Source: Lophius americanus
Lineage: Eukaryota; Chordata; Actinopteri; Lophiiformes; Lophiidae
Assembly (NCBI GenBank): GCA_037951165.1
Contig: JBBDHG010000019.1
Span: 7,905,001-7,969,000 of the forward strand
DNA length: 64,000 nucleotides
Direction of reading: 5' to 3'
Shown here: one piece after another, positions 23,722 through 35,720 of the stretch
Layout of the letters: each line of letters opens with the position of its first letter
Numbering within the stretch: the first letter of the stretch is position 1
Notes under the pieces: model-generated
The model's database searches: none
Seen by the model: the letters and a program-made list of their open reading frames with translations, nothing else
What the model was told of the DNA's origin: nothing
Made by a program: the position numbers and the translations under genes

Positions 23722-24060
23722 CAGTGGTAGATAGGATTAGGGTTATTCAGATACGTGAGTAAAAGTACTAATATCACACCAAAATTACTCCAACAAGATA
23801 ATTCCATGCATTTGAATCATCGCTTAAGTAAAATAATTTAAGTAATATCAGCAAAATGTACTTTATGCATAATGTACCTGTATTGTAGTAAAGGCACTGC
23901 ACTAAAATGGTCTCTGTCAAGTGTTTTACTCTTATAATTGTTTTAATATTACAGTTGCATTAATGTGTAGGACTGTGTCACTGCTGTAGATATTGTGAGT
24001 TGAGTTAATCTACCTACTTAATGCTAATGGGTACTTAAATTTATATTATCATCTTAGCCT
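23722..24060. mobile_element. hAT-like non-autonomous element fragment (ACTTAAGTA type)
   Basis: Begins near TCAGTGGTAG and contains GTGAGTAAAAGTACTAATATC, shared in substance with 54896-55060 and 56961-57110. Truncated, with no clear right terminus. Confidence 0.5.
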
Positions 24061-24425
24061 ATTGAGAAGAACCTATCTCTTAAAAGTCGACCTTTCACAA
24101 TATCAGCCTGTTTGCAGTGGCGTTTTCCAGATAATCCAAGGAAATTCCTAAAAATAGTTCGAGTTCAATATGTACTTTATTACCACTTCCCTCATTTGCA
24201 TATTAATCAGCAGGACAGTTTTTATTTTTCTTAGGAACACTGATTTCACATTTTGTAATTTGCAGAAATCAAATATTTCTAATGAAGTTTTCCACAGAGA
24301 AAGTAAAACAATGCTTTTCAAACATGTTTAATATCTAACTTTCAGAATTTGTGGTCAGAATGGGGTAAATGTAATGCAGGAGATGCTATTAAAGAATTTG
24401 AATTTTCTTTCTTTGCAACAAAAAG

Positions 24426-24610
24426 GGTAAGTTCAAGTCCCACCACGGTCCACATGTCGTAGGGTTCTTGAGCAAGACCCTGAAACCCTAGCTCCCCAAA
24501 CGCTTCAAAGGGGCTGCCCACTACTCCCTCAGGGATGGCTCAGATGAAGAGAACTAATTTCCCTTTATTGTACTGTGTATGGCTGTATGTGATCAATAAA
24601 AGAGTGGCCT
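24426..24610 (+). mobile_element. tRNA-derived SINE, 5'-truncated (SINE family B)
   Basis: Retains a B-box-like GTTCAAGTCCC at 24430-24440 and the shared body block GAGCAAGACCCTGAAACCC. It ends near a GATCAATAAAAG run. The related copies are at 27970-28190 and 38555-38720. Confidence 0.65.
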
Positions 24611-25389
24611 CCAAAAACAAGCTGACAATAAAAGAATCTCATAATACACCAAACCACAGACCTGTAAGTAAAATTGAGATCAGTTTCGTGTTTTAATCAT
24701 GGCCGTATTAAGCCAGAGATTTGGCCTTGGCTTAACGGTAACAATTTAAAGTCTTATTAAGTGAAGCTGGTTGCAGATTTATTTACAATTGCCATCCTTG
24801 TCACAATTGAAAGACTCTTGTCCGACCCAGTCAGTGCAAACTTCACCTCGAACTCCAGGGTGAACTGTTTTGGGTGATTGTGCAGGAGATGACGCAGTTT
24901 AGTAGATATCACTTATTTAATCAGTTAAAATCAAGAATACAGTAATATACGGAATTTTCAGTGACATTCTGAGGTGGTTGTGAAACCTGCATGGTTACAT
25001 GGTTTGTTATGGCTTTAGAAACAGAAAATAGGATATGTGAACGGATGTAACCGTTATGAAGATCAGATTTGCATCAAATATTTGAAAATGTGGAACACAC
25101 ATGTGAGCAGGTTCCTCATTTTTCTAACACCATCAGCGGAATTTCTGAAGTGAACCAACACCAGCTTTGAATCACCCATAAAATCATAAACGAAATAGAA
25201 AGGCACCCAATAGAATGCATAGCTCCACCTATACCGTATATTTGAATTATATTAACCCCATCTATATTAATGTAAGTCACATACTTCACCCAAATGGTTG
25301 CCCTAAGTGTTTTTACAACATAAAAATGGAACCTGGAAAAAAATATTTGATTTGGAATTGAATGCTTCCATCAATTGACTGTAACCGAT

Positions 25390-25495
25390 GTTCCTGTGGG
25401 TCGTGGGTCATGGGTCATGGGGGTTGGAGCCAACCTCAGGTCACCATAGGTGTGTCACCAGTTTATCACAGGGCCAACACATACAGATAGAATCT
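25390..25495. repeat. Dispersed fish repeat fragment (family C)
   Basis: GGGGGTTGGAGCCAACCTCAG and CACCAGTTTATCACAGGG, CCAACACATACAGATAG resemble the first part of a widespread fish repeat. The matching later part is at 34955-35166. Confidence 0.5.
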
Positions 25496-25790
25496 AATTC
25501 TTAGTGACTATTTCTGTAACTATTTCATTTACTTTAAATGTAAGATAATTGCAGTTTCAGTTGTCTGGAATGTCTGAATAACACCACTTACATCAAATTC
25601 CAACTCTACTTAATAGAGGTACTTTTCCAAACAGGCTTGGAAAAAAAAATCGGACCAAAACTTCTCTCTCAATAACCATCATCAACTCACTGAAATTTTT
25701 TATCTAATTCCCACAAAATGTTCATCTTCCTATTCTTTTAACATTCCTTTCCCAGGTGCATGAGGCCTTCAGGTCCTGCTAGGAAAGCCC

Positions 25791-28700
25791 ATGGAGCCAG
25801 ACAACATGCCTTTGTCCCCCTCCTCTATTCCAATGATAAATAATGGTGTCGGTGGTGAGGCAGGATCCTCGAAAGATGAGTTGGGGGACCTCTCTCATGG
25901 GTTGTCCTTCTCGCCGCCTGACTGTGCTGATTCTAAGAATTCACCTTCCAGCTTCAGACAGCCTTCCTCCAACAAAAAGCCAACCATCCCTCAACCCAGC
26001 TGCTACTTTAACCCTCCAATTAAACGATCCCAACCGACATGCACTGTGAATTTGGGGTCTGGAAGAGGACAGATAGACAAGGAATGGCAGGAGTATAGTG
26101 AAACAAGTGTGCACATGACAAACGGGTACTCCAACAGACAACACAACTCGGGTGTCCACAGAGAAGTGGGTGTATTCATTCAAAGGGAGGAAACTGGATT
26201 TGCTGATTTCACGGTGTTCACAGAGCAGGCTGAACATCCCTGGTGCTGTGGCTTCACTCCCTTGGGCAGCGAAGTTGGGGGGAACTCTTCCAGCAGTCTA
26301 AGTGAACAAGTCTGTGATCCAGAACAGGAGGTTATAATGGAATCGGAGCTCGGACCTCATCATGCACGTAAGCCGAAAGAAAGAATATGCACTATGCTCA
26401 ATCACTGTGAGAAAAGAGATGCATCACCGGTGCTACCTGCTCAGGACAACCACCAGCCTCAAGAAATGGCAGCAGGTTTTCCACCTAATTTTGGGGAGGA
26501 AGAGAAGAGCAAGATTGAGCTCAGGAAAAGCTGCAGGATGCATATTTTGAACTCTTTAGATAAGGAGGTGCAAGAGGGTGAAGGGTCAGACAGAGACGAT
26601 CCCGAAAAGAGTCTTTCTACTGCCCCTCAAACGTTCAGTGTGTATGAATCTGCTTCAGAGGACCTGGCATCCCTCTGTGAAGATTTGTCATTTGAGGGTC
26701 CTTCTGCAGACTGGGAACCAAATGTTTCCTCTCTTTCTTCTGAGAATCAGACTGACTGGGACCAGACAGATGAAGAAGACGACGACTGTGGAAACTACTG
26801 TAATACTACCCCCACTACTACTGTAACTCAGGAAACCAGGGCTACCTCCACCCAGTCACAATCTGGAACCCATGCTGGACATCATTTTGCAGACTTCAAT
26901 GACTGTAGCTTAGAGCCTCAAAGGGACCAAGGAGAAGTCCAAACAGCCGAGGGAGAGGTGCAGAGTTTAGGAACCCTCCCACCAAGTGACAGCTTTGCTG
27001 ATTTCTGCTCAGCGCCATTGCAAGAGGATGGAGAATTCTTATGGGTGGAGTTCAAGGACCAGAAGGCCCAAGAGGAGGGGGTAGGAACTTGGACACAGCC
27101 CAGAGTGATTGTCAACACTCTGCATACTGATGGGGGTACTGAAGAGGAGGACAGGGCAGAGCAAAGTGGAGCATCAAGGAGGAACAGCTGTCAGGTTGGA
27201 ACCTTTTGATAAAAACTCTGGTCGCTCCTTATGATGATAATTACCAGCCACAGGAATTTATTAATATCTGTAAGGAAAAAAAGTTTTATTTCTCTGTGTT
27301 TCATGGATTACTATTAATGTATTCAATTGCTGTCATCATATTGTTTTGGTTTGTAATTTTCAAGGTGACTGAAAATAGTCCGAGAACAGGATAAGCCTAA
27401 AGTCAATCAGGAGTTGTTCTCAATAACATTTTCTTTTAAAATTATTCAACCGCTTCAATTTTTTATTGATAGGCATCATTACCCTGCCGTGTCCAGCAGC
27501 TTCTCCTGGCCAGTTTTCCAAAGGTGGAGGTCCCAGTACCAGAGGGTGAGGAGGAAGTGCTCAGCCTCAGTGCTCTGGAGAAGATGCTCGAACACGGTCC
27601 TTCATCTCGGTGGTGAGGATGTCTTCCTGGCTTCATGTTAGTGAAGACAATATGTCGATGATTTCTGGGAACGCTCTCCAAAAGCACAACGTTTGACATA
27701 AAATTGAAGGACTGATACAAAACTTTTTTTCAGAACAGCAGATACCAATCAGTATCAAAACCAGCCACAAGGGGTCGCAAATCAGTTTAACTCTGCAGCC
27801 GGTCTCCAGCCTGGACAAATGGGGAGAGTTATGTCAGGAAGGGCATCTGGAGTAAAACCCATGCCAAATCAATCTTCAGAATTTCCAAACTGGATCTGTT
27901 GGGTCTTGGCTTTTTATTTTTATCTTGGTTTTTTAATCCAGATGAGTTGTAAATATGAACTAGCCTAACTGAGGCAGCTCGAGCTCAGTAGGTAGAGCCG
28001 ACATGTCACAATCCGGAGATTGGGATTCGATCCCAGCCCTTTTTGCTACATGCCATGTGGTCCTTGAGCAAGATCCTGAAACCCCACTTGCCCCCCAGGC
28101 ACTTCACATCTCCAATGTGAAGCAACGTTGTCCTGTATGCATGTACTGTGTAAGACAGCGTGATGATTAAAGTGACAATTTGTATTATTGAATACTAGTT
28201 ATCAGCGGAAGTCCTCACTCGAGTGGACTTAATAACCCTTATTTTTATAAATGAGGTGTTGCAAAAATAGTTTCATGGTTTCTAACCTAGAAGTCTAACA
28301 TGTGTCCTTTGTATTCTTCCTATAATTTTCCCAGCATTCATCAGGGGGTGTGGTGGCCACACCAGGACCTCCACAGTGCAGTCGGCCTGCAGTTCCGATG
28401 GAGAGGTTCCCATACTAACGGGACTCTGCTCAGGAGCCTCGGTGTAGACACAAAGAACATTGTGAGTTTTGAATATAAAAAGTACCGTTTATCAGTGTAC
28501 TAAATAAGGAAATACATCATTTTTAATCTTAAAGGATGTTCCTCATAGTGAGTCTGGGGCTAAATTGACATTCTTAATTGTTGTGTTAAAACATTGAATT
28601 AATGTAGAAACTTTTAGCATTGAATTTGTAAGTTGTTTTTACGCCTCTTTCATTTTGAGACTTTACACTAGTGTGCGTTTGTTGTTCACAAGGTGTTCAT

Positions 28701-31700
28701 TGGCATGAAGAAGCAGCCTGTGGTACCCGCTTTTGCCTCCAGCCAGGTTAGTCGACTGTACAAAACATAAACTAAATTTGTCCTTGCAGAGGATAAGAAG
28801 CACCGTAATGGTGTAATATGCAAAGATTCAGTGCTAAAATATTTTATTTTGCAGTTACAATTTGACAGTTCATGTACCAAACACTGATTTTCATTTTTCA
28901 TTTTCATCCCTTACCAGGGAATGCTTGATCCCAGCAAAAACTCTGTCTGTTCCCCCGAACACGGAGCAACCACAACACACATACCTCTGGGAGTCCAGGA
29001 CACACCTACGCCTTCAATAAATTCAATGCAGGTTAATTCTATCTACTTGACTGCTTGCGATACTTAAAGTGAGAGTGAAAGAACATTTATACTTTGTGGG
29101 AGTAGTCCCAAATGAGGTATTAAAACATGTATATCTGTTTTACTGGTCACACCAATGAGCTAACTGTTTTCTGCCACCATCTGATAAGGAGCCGTGTAAT
29201 TATTGAATCTCCTCTCTGCGTAGGAGATGCAACAGTCCAGCCAGCAGGACTGGAGCAGCCGTGGCCTTAGCAGCTCTCAGGACGGTATGTCCCCTCCTCA
29301 AGTCCCTCACTTTTGGGGCCGGAGGTAAACTAGAGAATCCGCCATTTTCTAGATAGACTCCTAACGAGCCAAAGTTTCAAGAGTTTCCTCTGGCCATCTC
29401 CTCTGGACTCCTCATTTTCTACGGGACGTGTTCCACTATTTTTTCCCTTTTGATTTATGAAGTGTTTCCTCTTTTCTTATTCAGCAGTATTTTGTGATTT
29501 AAATTAACTCCCTGGCAGGAATAAAAGAAAATACATCGGGAATGTGTACAGAAATCATTTTGTACTAATGATTTGTCGAAACAGAATATCCAGTTCCGGA
29601 ACTGGGACTCCAAATAAACAAGTCAGATAGATGAATCATCGGGTACTTGTTTCTGAGCAATAAAAGAGGAAACACTGCTCTGGTTCTCCCTTGTTCACCT
29701 ATGTCAGTATTTTTTACAGAGAATTTATCTCAGTATTTATTAGTCCCACTTGTTTTGAACAAACCCTGTACGTTTGAAGTGGTGGAACCTAAAATGGGTG
29801 AAATTTATTTTGAAAGCTACTGAAACTCAAGACATCTGATGAAAACGCTAAATTAATGTCACCTTATCAAAGGGCCCAACAGCAACAGCATAGTCGGACC
29901 CAACTCATGGAGCACGGTCATATCGGCCATGTTGATTTCATGATTGTGTTAAATAAGTATAATTCATTAGTGGCCGCTATAGGATTTAGGCTGTAAATCT
30001 GACACAACCATCCCATTTTTACTTTATTTGACAGCAGATTGTCTTTTTTTTGTGATGGAAAAAAATCCTTTTTTTAATAATGTCCAAAGAGTCCAAACTT
30101 AAAGTTTGGGTATGTCAATTAATTTATTTATTCAGAAAAACAACAAATACTCTCCAAATAAATTATATTTTGAACTCCAGATATAGGAAACACAGTTCTT
30201 CACTCCCTCTCACACTTTGTTCAGCCACTTTAAAAAAAAATGGAAATCATGTGCAGAACACTTGTTTTAAATAGTGTTTCTAATATATCTGTTACAATGG
30301 CTATCCACAGCGCCACCTAGCAGTAGCAATGAAAATGGCTCCAACTGGGTAACAGAATTTCTTTTAATGAAGGAAATCTTTGCTGCATTCACTTCTCATA
30401 AAGATGAGTGAATAATTTAGAATGAAACAAATTAAGAGTTGGTAAAAGTAAGTTCTTTTTTAAAGGCAAGCCATTGGTACTTTCTACCTGACTCTTAATT
30501 CCATATTCGATATTGAACTGTGGATTTATTAACAGTCAGCCATGATTGATTTTTCGCTCTGGTGTCTTAGTCGGCAGGATTATACATGGTTCGTAGTCGG
30601 ACAGACAGTTGACATGTAATTTCCCAGCAGACACCTGGATGAGTTGAGTCTACAGGTAAAACTTACGTCCACATCTGAATAAAAATAGCCAAAACACTCC
30701 TTTCTGTGTTACAAGGAATACTTTTATGTTTTTGTCTATTTGACAGGTTTGTTTGAGCCCAGTTTGGGGTTTAACTTTGATTTATTCATAACATCCTAAA
30801 TCACACAAACGTTCTGTGATAAGATGACATCATGTATATAAATACGGATCACTGCTGTAATTGTAATGTGTGCACATCAGTGGCAGTTAATTCTTTTATG
30901 CAGCACAGCAAAAAGGTCAAAACAGTTCCTGCTGCAAAAAATCAAAGGAATTGAAGAAATTTAATGTCTGGAGAATCGATATATGCACTTTATATATTTG
31001 GAAAAACTGCTATTTATATTATAGTTTTTTTTTTTTTTACTACTTTTGTTATATGAAACGCATTTTAAGGCTTTAACTTTACCCTGTTAAAATGTTTTAG
31101 GGATCATGCCAAATGATGCATCTTAGACTTGATTTCATCATGAAAAGGACGTAGGAGGAAAAATGGTGGCATATGACCTCAGACTGCAGATGTTATTACT
31201 GCTGTCATTTTATGCTGATTGTATGGTCTCCTTTTCTTTTCACTCCCTGTGCACTGATGCATATACTCTTAACACATAGAGCGGAGTATGTATATATATC
31301 TCAAATCAGCTGGTCAGTGTTTCATTACTAAGTTTTTTTGAACTGCACTTATGTTATGTAAACAAGCAAGTCATTTCTAACCAGTGCTTTTCAACTGATG
31401 AAATTCTCATTGGGCCTATTGTTTGTCAGAAATGTGATTTTTGCCTTTAGATTAATGCTCAAATGCAGATTCCATGTAATTATCAAAAGGAATCCTTGAA
31501 AGAAAAAAGAGTACTGAAATAAATCAGTTGATCCTTCCTGCTTTGTACCACCTCTCTTCCTTCAGACTCGTCTTGTATGCAAAGTTGAACTATTGAAAAA
31601 TTATACATTTTGCAGAGATTTAGTTTCATTTCCAAGGACAAAGAATTTTAATCTGCTTCGATTTCCTTGCTGCTCTCAAAATTGCAATTTTATATAATAT

Positions 31701-32968
31701 ACCACTTGTTGGGACTGGGAACTCCTGATGAAAATGTTATTTAACATAAACTTACATGTTCTAATATCCTTTTTATCACAGTGAAGATTAAACCAATGAA
31801 CTACTACAACATATTGCGGCTGTGAATACCTTTCACCTGAGTTGGTTATTCCTACATAATAATAATAATAATACATTTAATTTATAACATAAAGGTGTAT
31901 TCACTGACCTCTCTTAGGTATTCATTGTTAGGGGCACTGAATATAAAGAAAGTTTTTTTAAAATTTGGACTACAATGGCTTTGCATTTCTTTTCTGCCCT
32001 CTGTTTACTGTTGCAATCTTCTCAACTCCTCAGTCGAAGAAGAAAACATCAATTCGTGGTAGACGCTCATTCTCATTTTATTAATCAGAATGATGCGCTT
32101 CCCCATCCTTTTCTCTCGCTCAACCAAGCCTCAGCCACTGTCTTCCCTTGTTAGTGCAGGCGTCTCTGCTCTCAACCTGGATTATTTTGGTCATGCGAAA
32201 GATCCCATCCCAAAACAGTAGCCGGAGCACCAGTTCTCCTGGTCAGCATGGGAAATGTAGACATTGTCATTCATGAGGTTTATGTTTATGAACCTGTCAA
32301 CAGTGCACCATGTTGAAAGACTATCGGTCTCCATTTCACCACTCCAATCAGGAGTATCAACTTTTCACAGGGATTGAAACATCAAGTCCCATTAGTACAA
32401 CTACAGAGCAGTATTAAGAAATACAGTACACTGCTGCTAAATGTAGCCCTTTCTTTGAATTGTAGCCCCTTTATATAATATCCTTGTTCTTTGCTTGTTA
32501 TCCACACTCACATGCTAAGGTGAGGATCATGAGCTGTATGAATTGAACATCAGCAGTGTGGAAACTGGCGCTAACGGTAGCACTAATGAGGACCCTTTGA
32601 ATCACCTGATGTCCTCTGCAGAGAAAACCAGCTGTTCATTCAGGTCAGCCCAGCTATCCAATCATGTACTGTGTGTTTATAACCATTTTTAATGACTAAA
32701 GAAAAATCCAATACAAACTCATTAATAAAGACACAATTCCATGTCCTCTTTTTCTGAATCTTGAAACACTCAACAGTGTGTATTTGTGTAGTTATATGCG
32801 CGCGTGTTTGTGTGTGTTTCCAGCAAACCTCAGCCGGACCAAAAGCTGAGTGTGGAGGCTTGCAGTGTGATCTCTGGACTGCCAAACTTGTCTTTCATGC
32901 CGGCCAAAGTCCTCATGTTCCCAAGCATCCTCATTGTCAAAGAATGTTGCTCACCAAAATTACAATGA
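25791..32968 (+). CDS. aftph: Aftiphilin (aftph), 8 coding exons
   Basis: Coding exons: 25791-27194, 27473-27612, 28335-28461, 28693-28746, 28918-29031, 29224-29284, 32520-32643, 32824-32968. Frames join exactly to 722 residues (human about 940). The first coding exon begins at 25756 with a short 5' UTR after a CCCAG acceptor, so an upstream non-coding exon is expected. The protein works with p200/HEATR5B and gamma-synergin at the trans-Golgi and endosomes, linking AP-1 and clathrin. Evidence: ETGFADFTVF (135-143) before WCCGF (151-155), SFADF, WVEF (418-421, a WxxF appendage motif), an acidic DEEDDD patch near 327, GLQFRWRGSH and RSLGVDTKN in exon 3, GMLDPSKN in exon 5, and the C-terminal FMPAKVLMFP. 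The N-terminus lacks the DDDDDEFGEFGGF-like stretch of mammals. The long intron (29285-32519) holds no further exon I could recognise. Confidence 0.93.
27970..28190 (+). mobile_element. tRNA-derived SINE with A and B boxes (family B)
   Basis: The RNA polymerase III A-box-like GAGCTCAGTAGGTAGAGC is at 27981-27998 and the B-box-like GGGATTCGATCCC at 28022-28034. The SINE body contains TCCTTGAGCAAGATCCTGAA and ends near GATTAAAGTGACAATTTG. It lies within aftph intron 2 in the sense orientation. The most complete of the three family copies here. Confidence 0.8.
29285..32519 (+). other. aftph: aftph long intron 6
   Basis: A 3.2-kb intron joining GAC-G to GT-GAG in frame. AT-rich, with a long T-run near 31029 and short AAT repeats near 31858. 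A CTCF-like motif on the minus strand is at 30309-30323. Reading through the donor adds only 14 codons before a stop. Nothing else was recognised. Confidence 0.5.
30309..30323 (-). promoter_or_regulatory. CTCF-like motif
   Basis: The reverse complement reads CTGCTAGGTGGCGCT, a close match to the CTCF core. Sequence match only. Confidence 0.35.
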
Positions 32969-34954
32969 TGGGTGTTTTCTTTACACTGAATGCTTCAACC
33001 AGTTGAAATACTGCATTCATTTGTGTGGGCGTAAAAGGAAATGAGACTTTGTGGACTAAAACAAGTCACCTGACCTTCCAAATTCAGTTAAAAAGCTCCA
33101 ACCGCTGACTGTTAAAACTGTCGTCTCGACTCATATTTATCATCTAATACATGCATTGATTTCAGTAATTAATAATAATATCTATTTTAATAGGTTATCG
33201 TATATCTTTATTTACTCTTTATTGGGTAATTATTTCAACTGTAAAACATTCCAGATTATTTTCATTGTTAAATTATTACAGACAAATGTTGGGTTCTAAA
33301 GAGGTGAGGAATATCAGAGAGATTATTAATGAAGGGTTTCAAAATGTCTGAGTAAGTTTAGTCACTTGTGGGTTATGTAGGAATATTTTTCTCAGTTTTT
33401 ATTCATGAAAATACTTGACTTTTATCCATGTAATATTTAGAGTGTTGCTTAACAACCAATATGAGAGTTATTTGATTTGGTTTATTTGAAGCTCTATTGT
33501 AGGTGAAACTGCTACAGAATGTCTCTAATATCATTTTTTAGGACTGTCTCAATTATTCATCCATACAACCCGATTATTCCAGCACCAACACACATTTACA
33601 GATCTAATATTGTACTCTTGATGAATTCTTTGGCTTTCTGATTTACATGCCTGTCAAAAATAATGCTTCAATAGTAGATTTTTTGATGAATTTTACACAA
33701 TGATCCAATTTTACTGAATGCCAAATAGTTTGCTGGTTTCTGGTTTTCTGCACTGCATTTGAAGTGTTGTTTAAATGAATGGCAGAAAGTGTTATTCTTT
33801 AGAAACACAGCACTCAAGTTAATGCAATCCTCTCCTCTGGCTGATGTTGTTGCAGCAGTGGCACTGATGAATCGTAGGCTGGCAGTTTTCAAGACGATTT
33901 ATTGTCATTCAACATGTTTACACATGAACGAACGTGATTTGATCCACAGGATCCATAGAATTCTTATTTCCCAATGATGATCGATATGCAGCTATACAAG
34001 AGGGGGCTTGTCTGCGGAGGCAGAGGAGGATGGTCCTCTGTTTTTGAGAGGCAAGAGGAAGATAAATATATATAGAAAGAGAATTTCGTCGAATTAAACT
34101 ATTCCAAAATGTAAGTATCATTTGGAAAAAATCCATTATTAAAATTCCGATTATGCTTCAACAGTGACACCTACAGGGCAGGTAAGGGAAATTACAGTCT
34201 TTGTGAAGTGGGTTTATTACACACGCTTATAATTTGAAACTACAAAATAATAAAACATGCAATCGATGTAGTGTAACAAGATGAAGACTGCTTTTACTGT
34301 ATTTTCTCATCAAAGCAGAACACTCAAAATACACTGGCCAATTCAACTTCCACTCTAGACCTTCAAAATAGCGCAAAAAGGAAGAAAAGGTCTCTCCATC
34401 TTCTCAAATTTGTAAACCACCAGTTCCTACTGATCTATACAGATCACAGATCTGCTTACCCTACTGTTATAACACCACAAACATGTTTTAATTGATATCA
34501 GGTAGAGAACATTTGCCTTTGTGTGTCTGAGTGTAGGCCCCATGACCTTTACAAGTAAAGGAATGTACATGCTGTCATATTAGCTCAGACTAATATCTGT
34601 TTTAGGGCTACTTACACTGGTTAACCGTTATAATTTAGTTTACGTTCCATTCATTGTCAAACACCTTGCTTTGCTGAGATATGTTGTTAAAAAATGCTTT
34701 CGTTATTATCTTGGAATTTCCAGCCATGGCTTTGCTCCAGAATGCAAGCAGAGATGATAACTTAAACCTACTTTTTAGGCCATGATCATTTGCTAGATCA
34801 AGAAGTTTATCCTCACCCCAAACTGATGTGGACATTTGATGAAGACCTTCACAGATAAGGTACCAATACATTCCTTTACACCTCTCTGGTCATTTGCTAT
34901 GGGTAATCTTGGTGGAAAACTGAAATAGTAGACATTTTTCCTCCAAATTATCTT

Positions 34955-35166
34955 CCAGCTGACGAGAGGCAAGGTAAAAGGTGGAAAGTTGATAGTTCAT
35001 TACACGGGAAACAAAAGGACACTAAACTATTCAAGCTCACGTTCACCCCTACATGCGATATGAGGGAAACCAAACTGGGTGAACATGCAAAATCCACATA
35101 GAAAGACACTAAGGCCAGAACATGGACCCTTTTTGCTATGAGGCAACCATATTAACCACTTCACTA
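34955..35166. repeat. Dispersed fish repeat (family C)
   Basis: CAGCTGACGAGAGGCAAGGT, CACGTTCACCCCTACATGCG, GGTGAACATGCAAAATCCAC and TTGCTATGAGGCAACCATAT occur in the order of a very common fish repeat. Its earlier part is represented at 25390-25495. Confidence 0.6.
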
Positions 35167-35169
35167 CAG

Positions 35170-35230
35170 TAATGCAACAAGATAATTTACGCAATTTACA
35201 ACAACTGTTAGGTCATAATATTATGGCTCA
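35170..35230 (-). mobile_element. Tc1-like terminus (family A)
   Basis: CAACAAGATAATTTACG, then TAGGTCATAATATTATGGCT, the terminal block of family A, directly next to the family C repeat. Confidence 0.5.
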
Positions 35231-35489
35231 TCAAAGTATGAATGTGGCCCAAGCTGGATAAGGTAAGGCCAGGTTCCTTGTGCCGTTGACATTGTCATGA
35301 ACAAAGGAATCAGATAGACACGTATGAGCAAAGAAAATTCTGATTTGGGTATTTTTTTTTCCTGCAGGGTAAATACAGCCCTATGCAATATTGTTTGTTG
35401 CATTGCAGAACGTTAATATACTTGTTTTGACTTAAACATTTTTTATATTTGTCGTAAGGAGATAGATTATGATTGTGCATCAAGATGAG

Positions 35490-35720
35490 AAGTGACGCAC
35501 CGGATGAGCACCCTTCTCTTCCGCCTCTCCTGTTGGCCGGGTCGGTGCGTCTTCCTTCCGGCTTGCCGAAGAAAGTTGAGGGAGGTTCAGTGACAACTGG
35601 GCTTTTACATAATGGACAGCCAGGGAAGGAAAGTGGTGGTCTGTGACAATGGGACCGGGGTAAGTCCAGTATCTGGCTTTGATGTGCTATTATTCTGTCG
35701 CCTGCTTAAACCGCGACGTC
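35490..35720 (+). promoter_or_regulatory. actr2: actr2 promoter / 5' region
   Basis: Locally GC- and CpG-rich around the first exon. CTTCCTTCCGGCTTGCCG at 35551-35568 contains an ETS-type CTTCCGG core, common in housekeeping promoters. No TATA box is obvious. The start codon has A at -3 and G at +4. Confidence 0.5.

Larger units (their letters stand above)
19621..25755. other. Intergenic DNA between THAP-ZNF and aftph
   Basis: No coding exon recognised, though the first non-coding exon(s) of aftph should lie here or further upstream. Identified repeats are a Tc1-like deletion derivative (21870-22325), a hAT-like ACTTAAGTA element fragment (23722-24060), a SINE fragment (24426-24610) and a fish dispersed repeat fragment (25390-25495). 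A CTCF-like motif is at 23237-23252. The block 20450-21380 looks repeat-derived but I cannot name it. Confidence 0.5.
32969..35490. other. aftph 3' UTR and aftph-actr2 intergenic
   Basis: No coding exon seen. No canonical AATAAA is close to the aftph stop, so the 3' end is not fixed. 34955-35230 is repeat (family C, then a Tc1 end). Confidence 0.4.

Noticed and set aside
27981..28034. Functional tRNA gene
   Set aside because: A and B boxes are present, but no cloverleaf acceptor stem forms and the sequence runs into a SINE body shared with other copies.
32761..33006. 81-codon frame at the end of aftph as its own gene
   Set aside because: It is a wrong-frame reading over the last aftph exon, whose true frame ends in AKVLMFP and stops at 32968.
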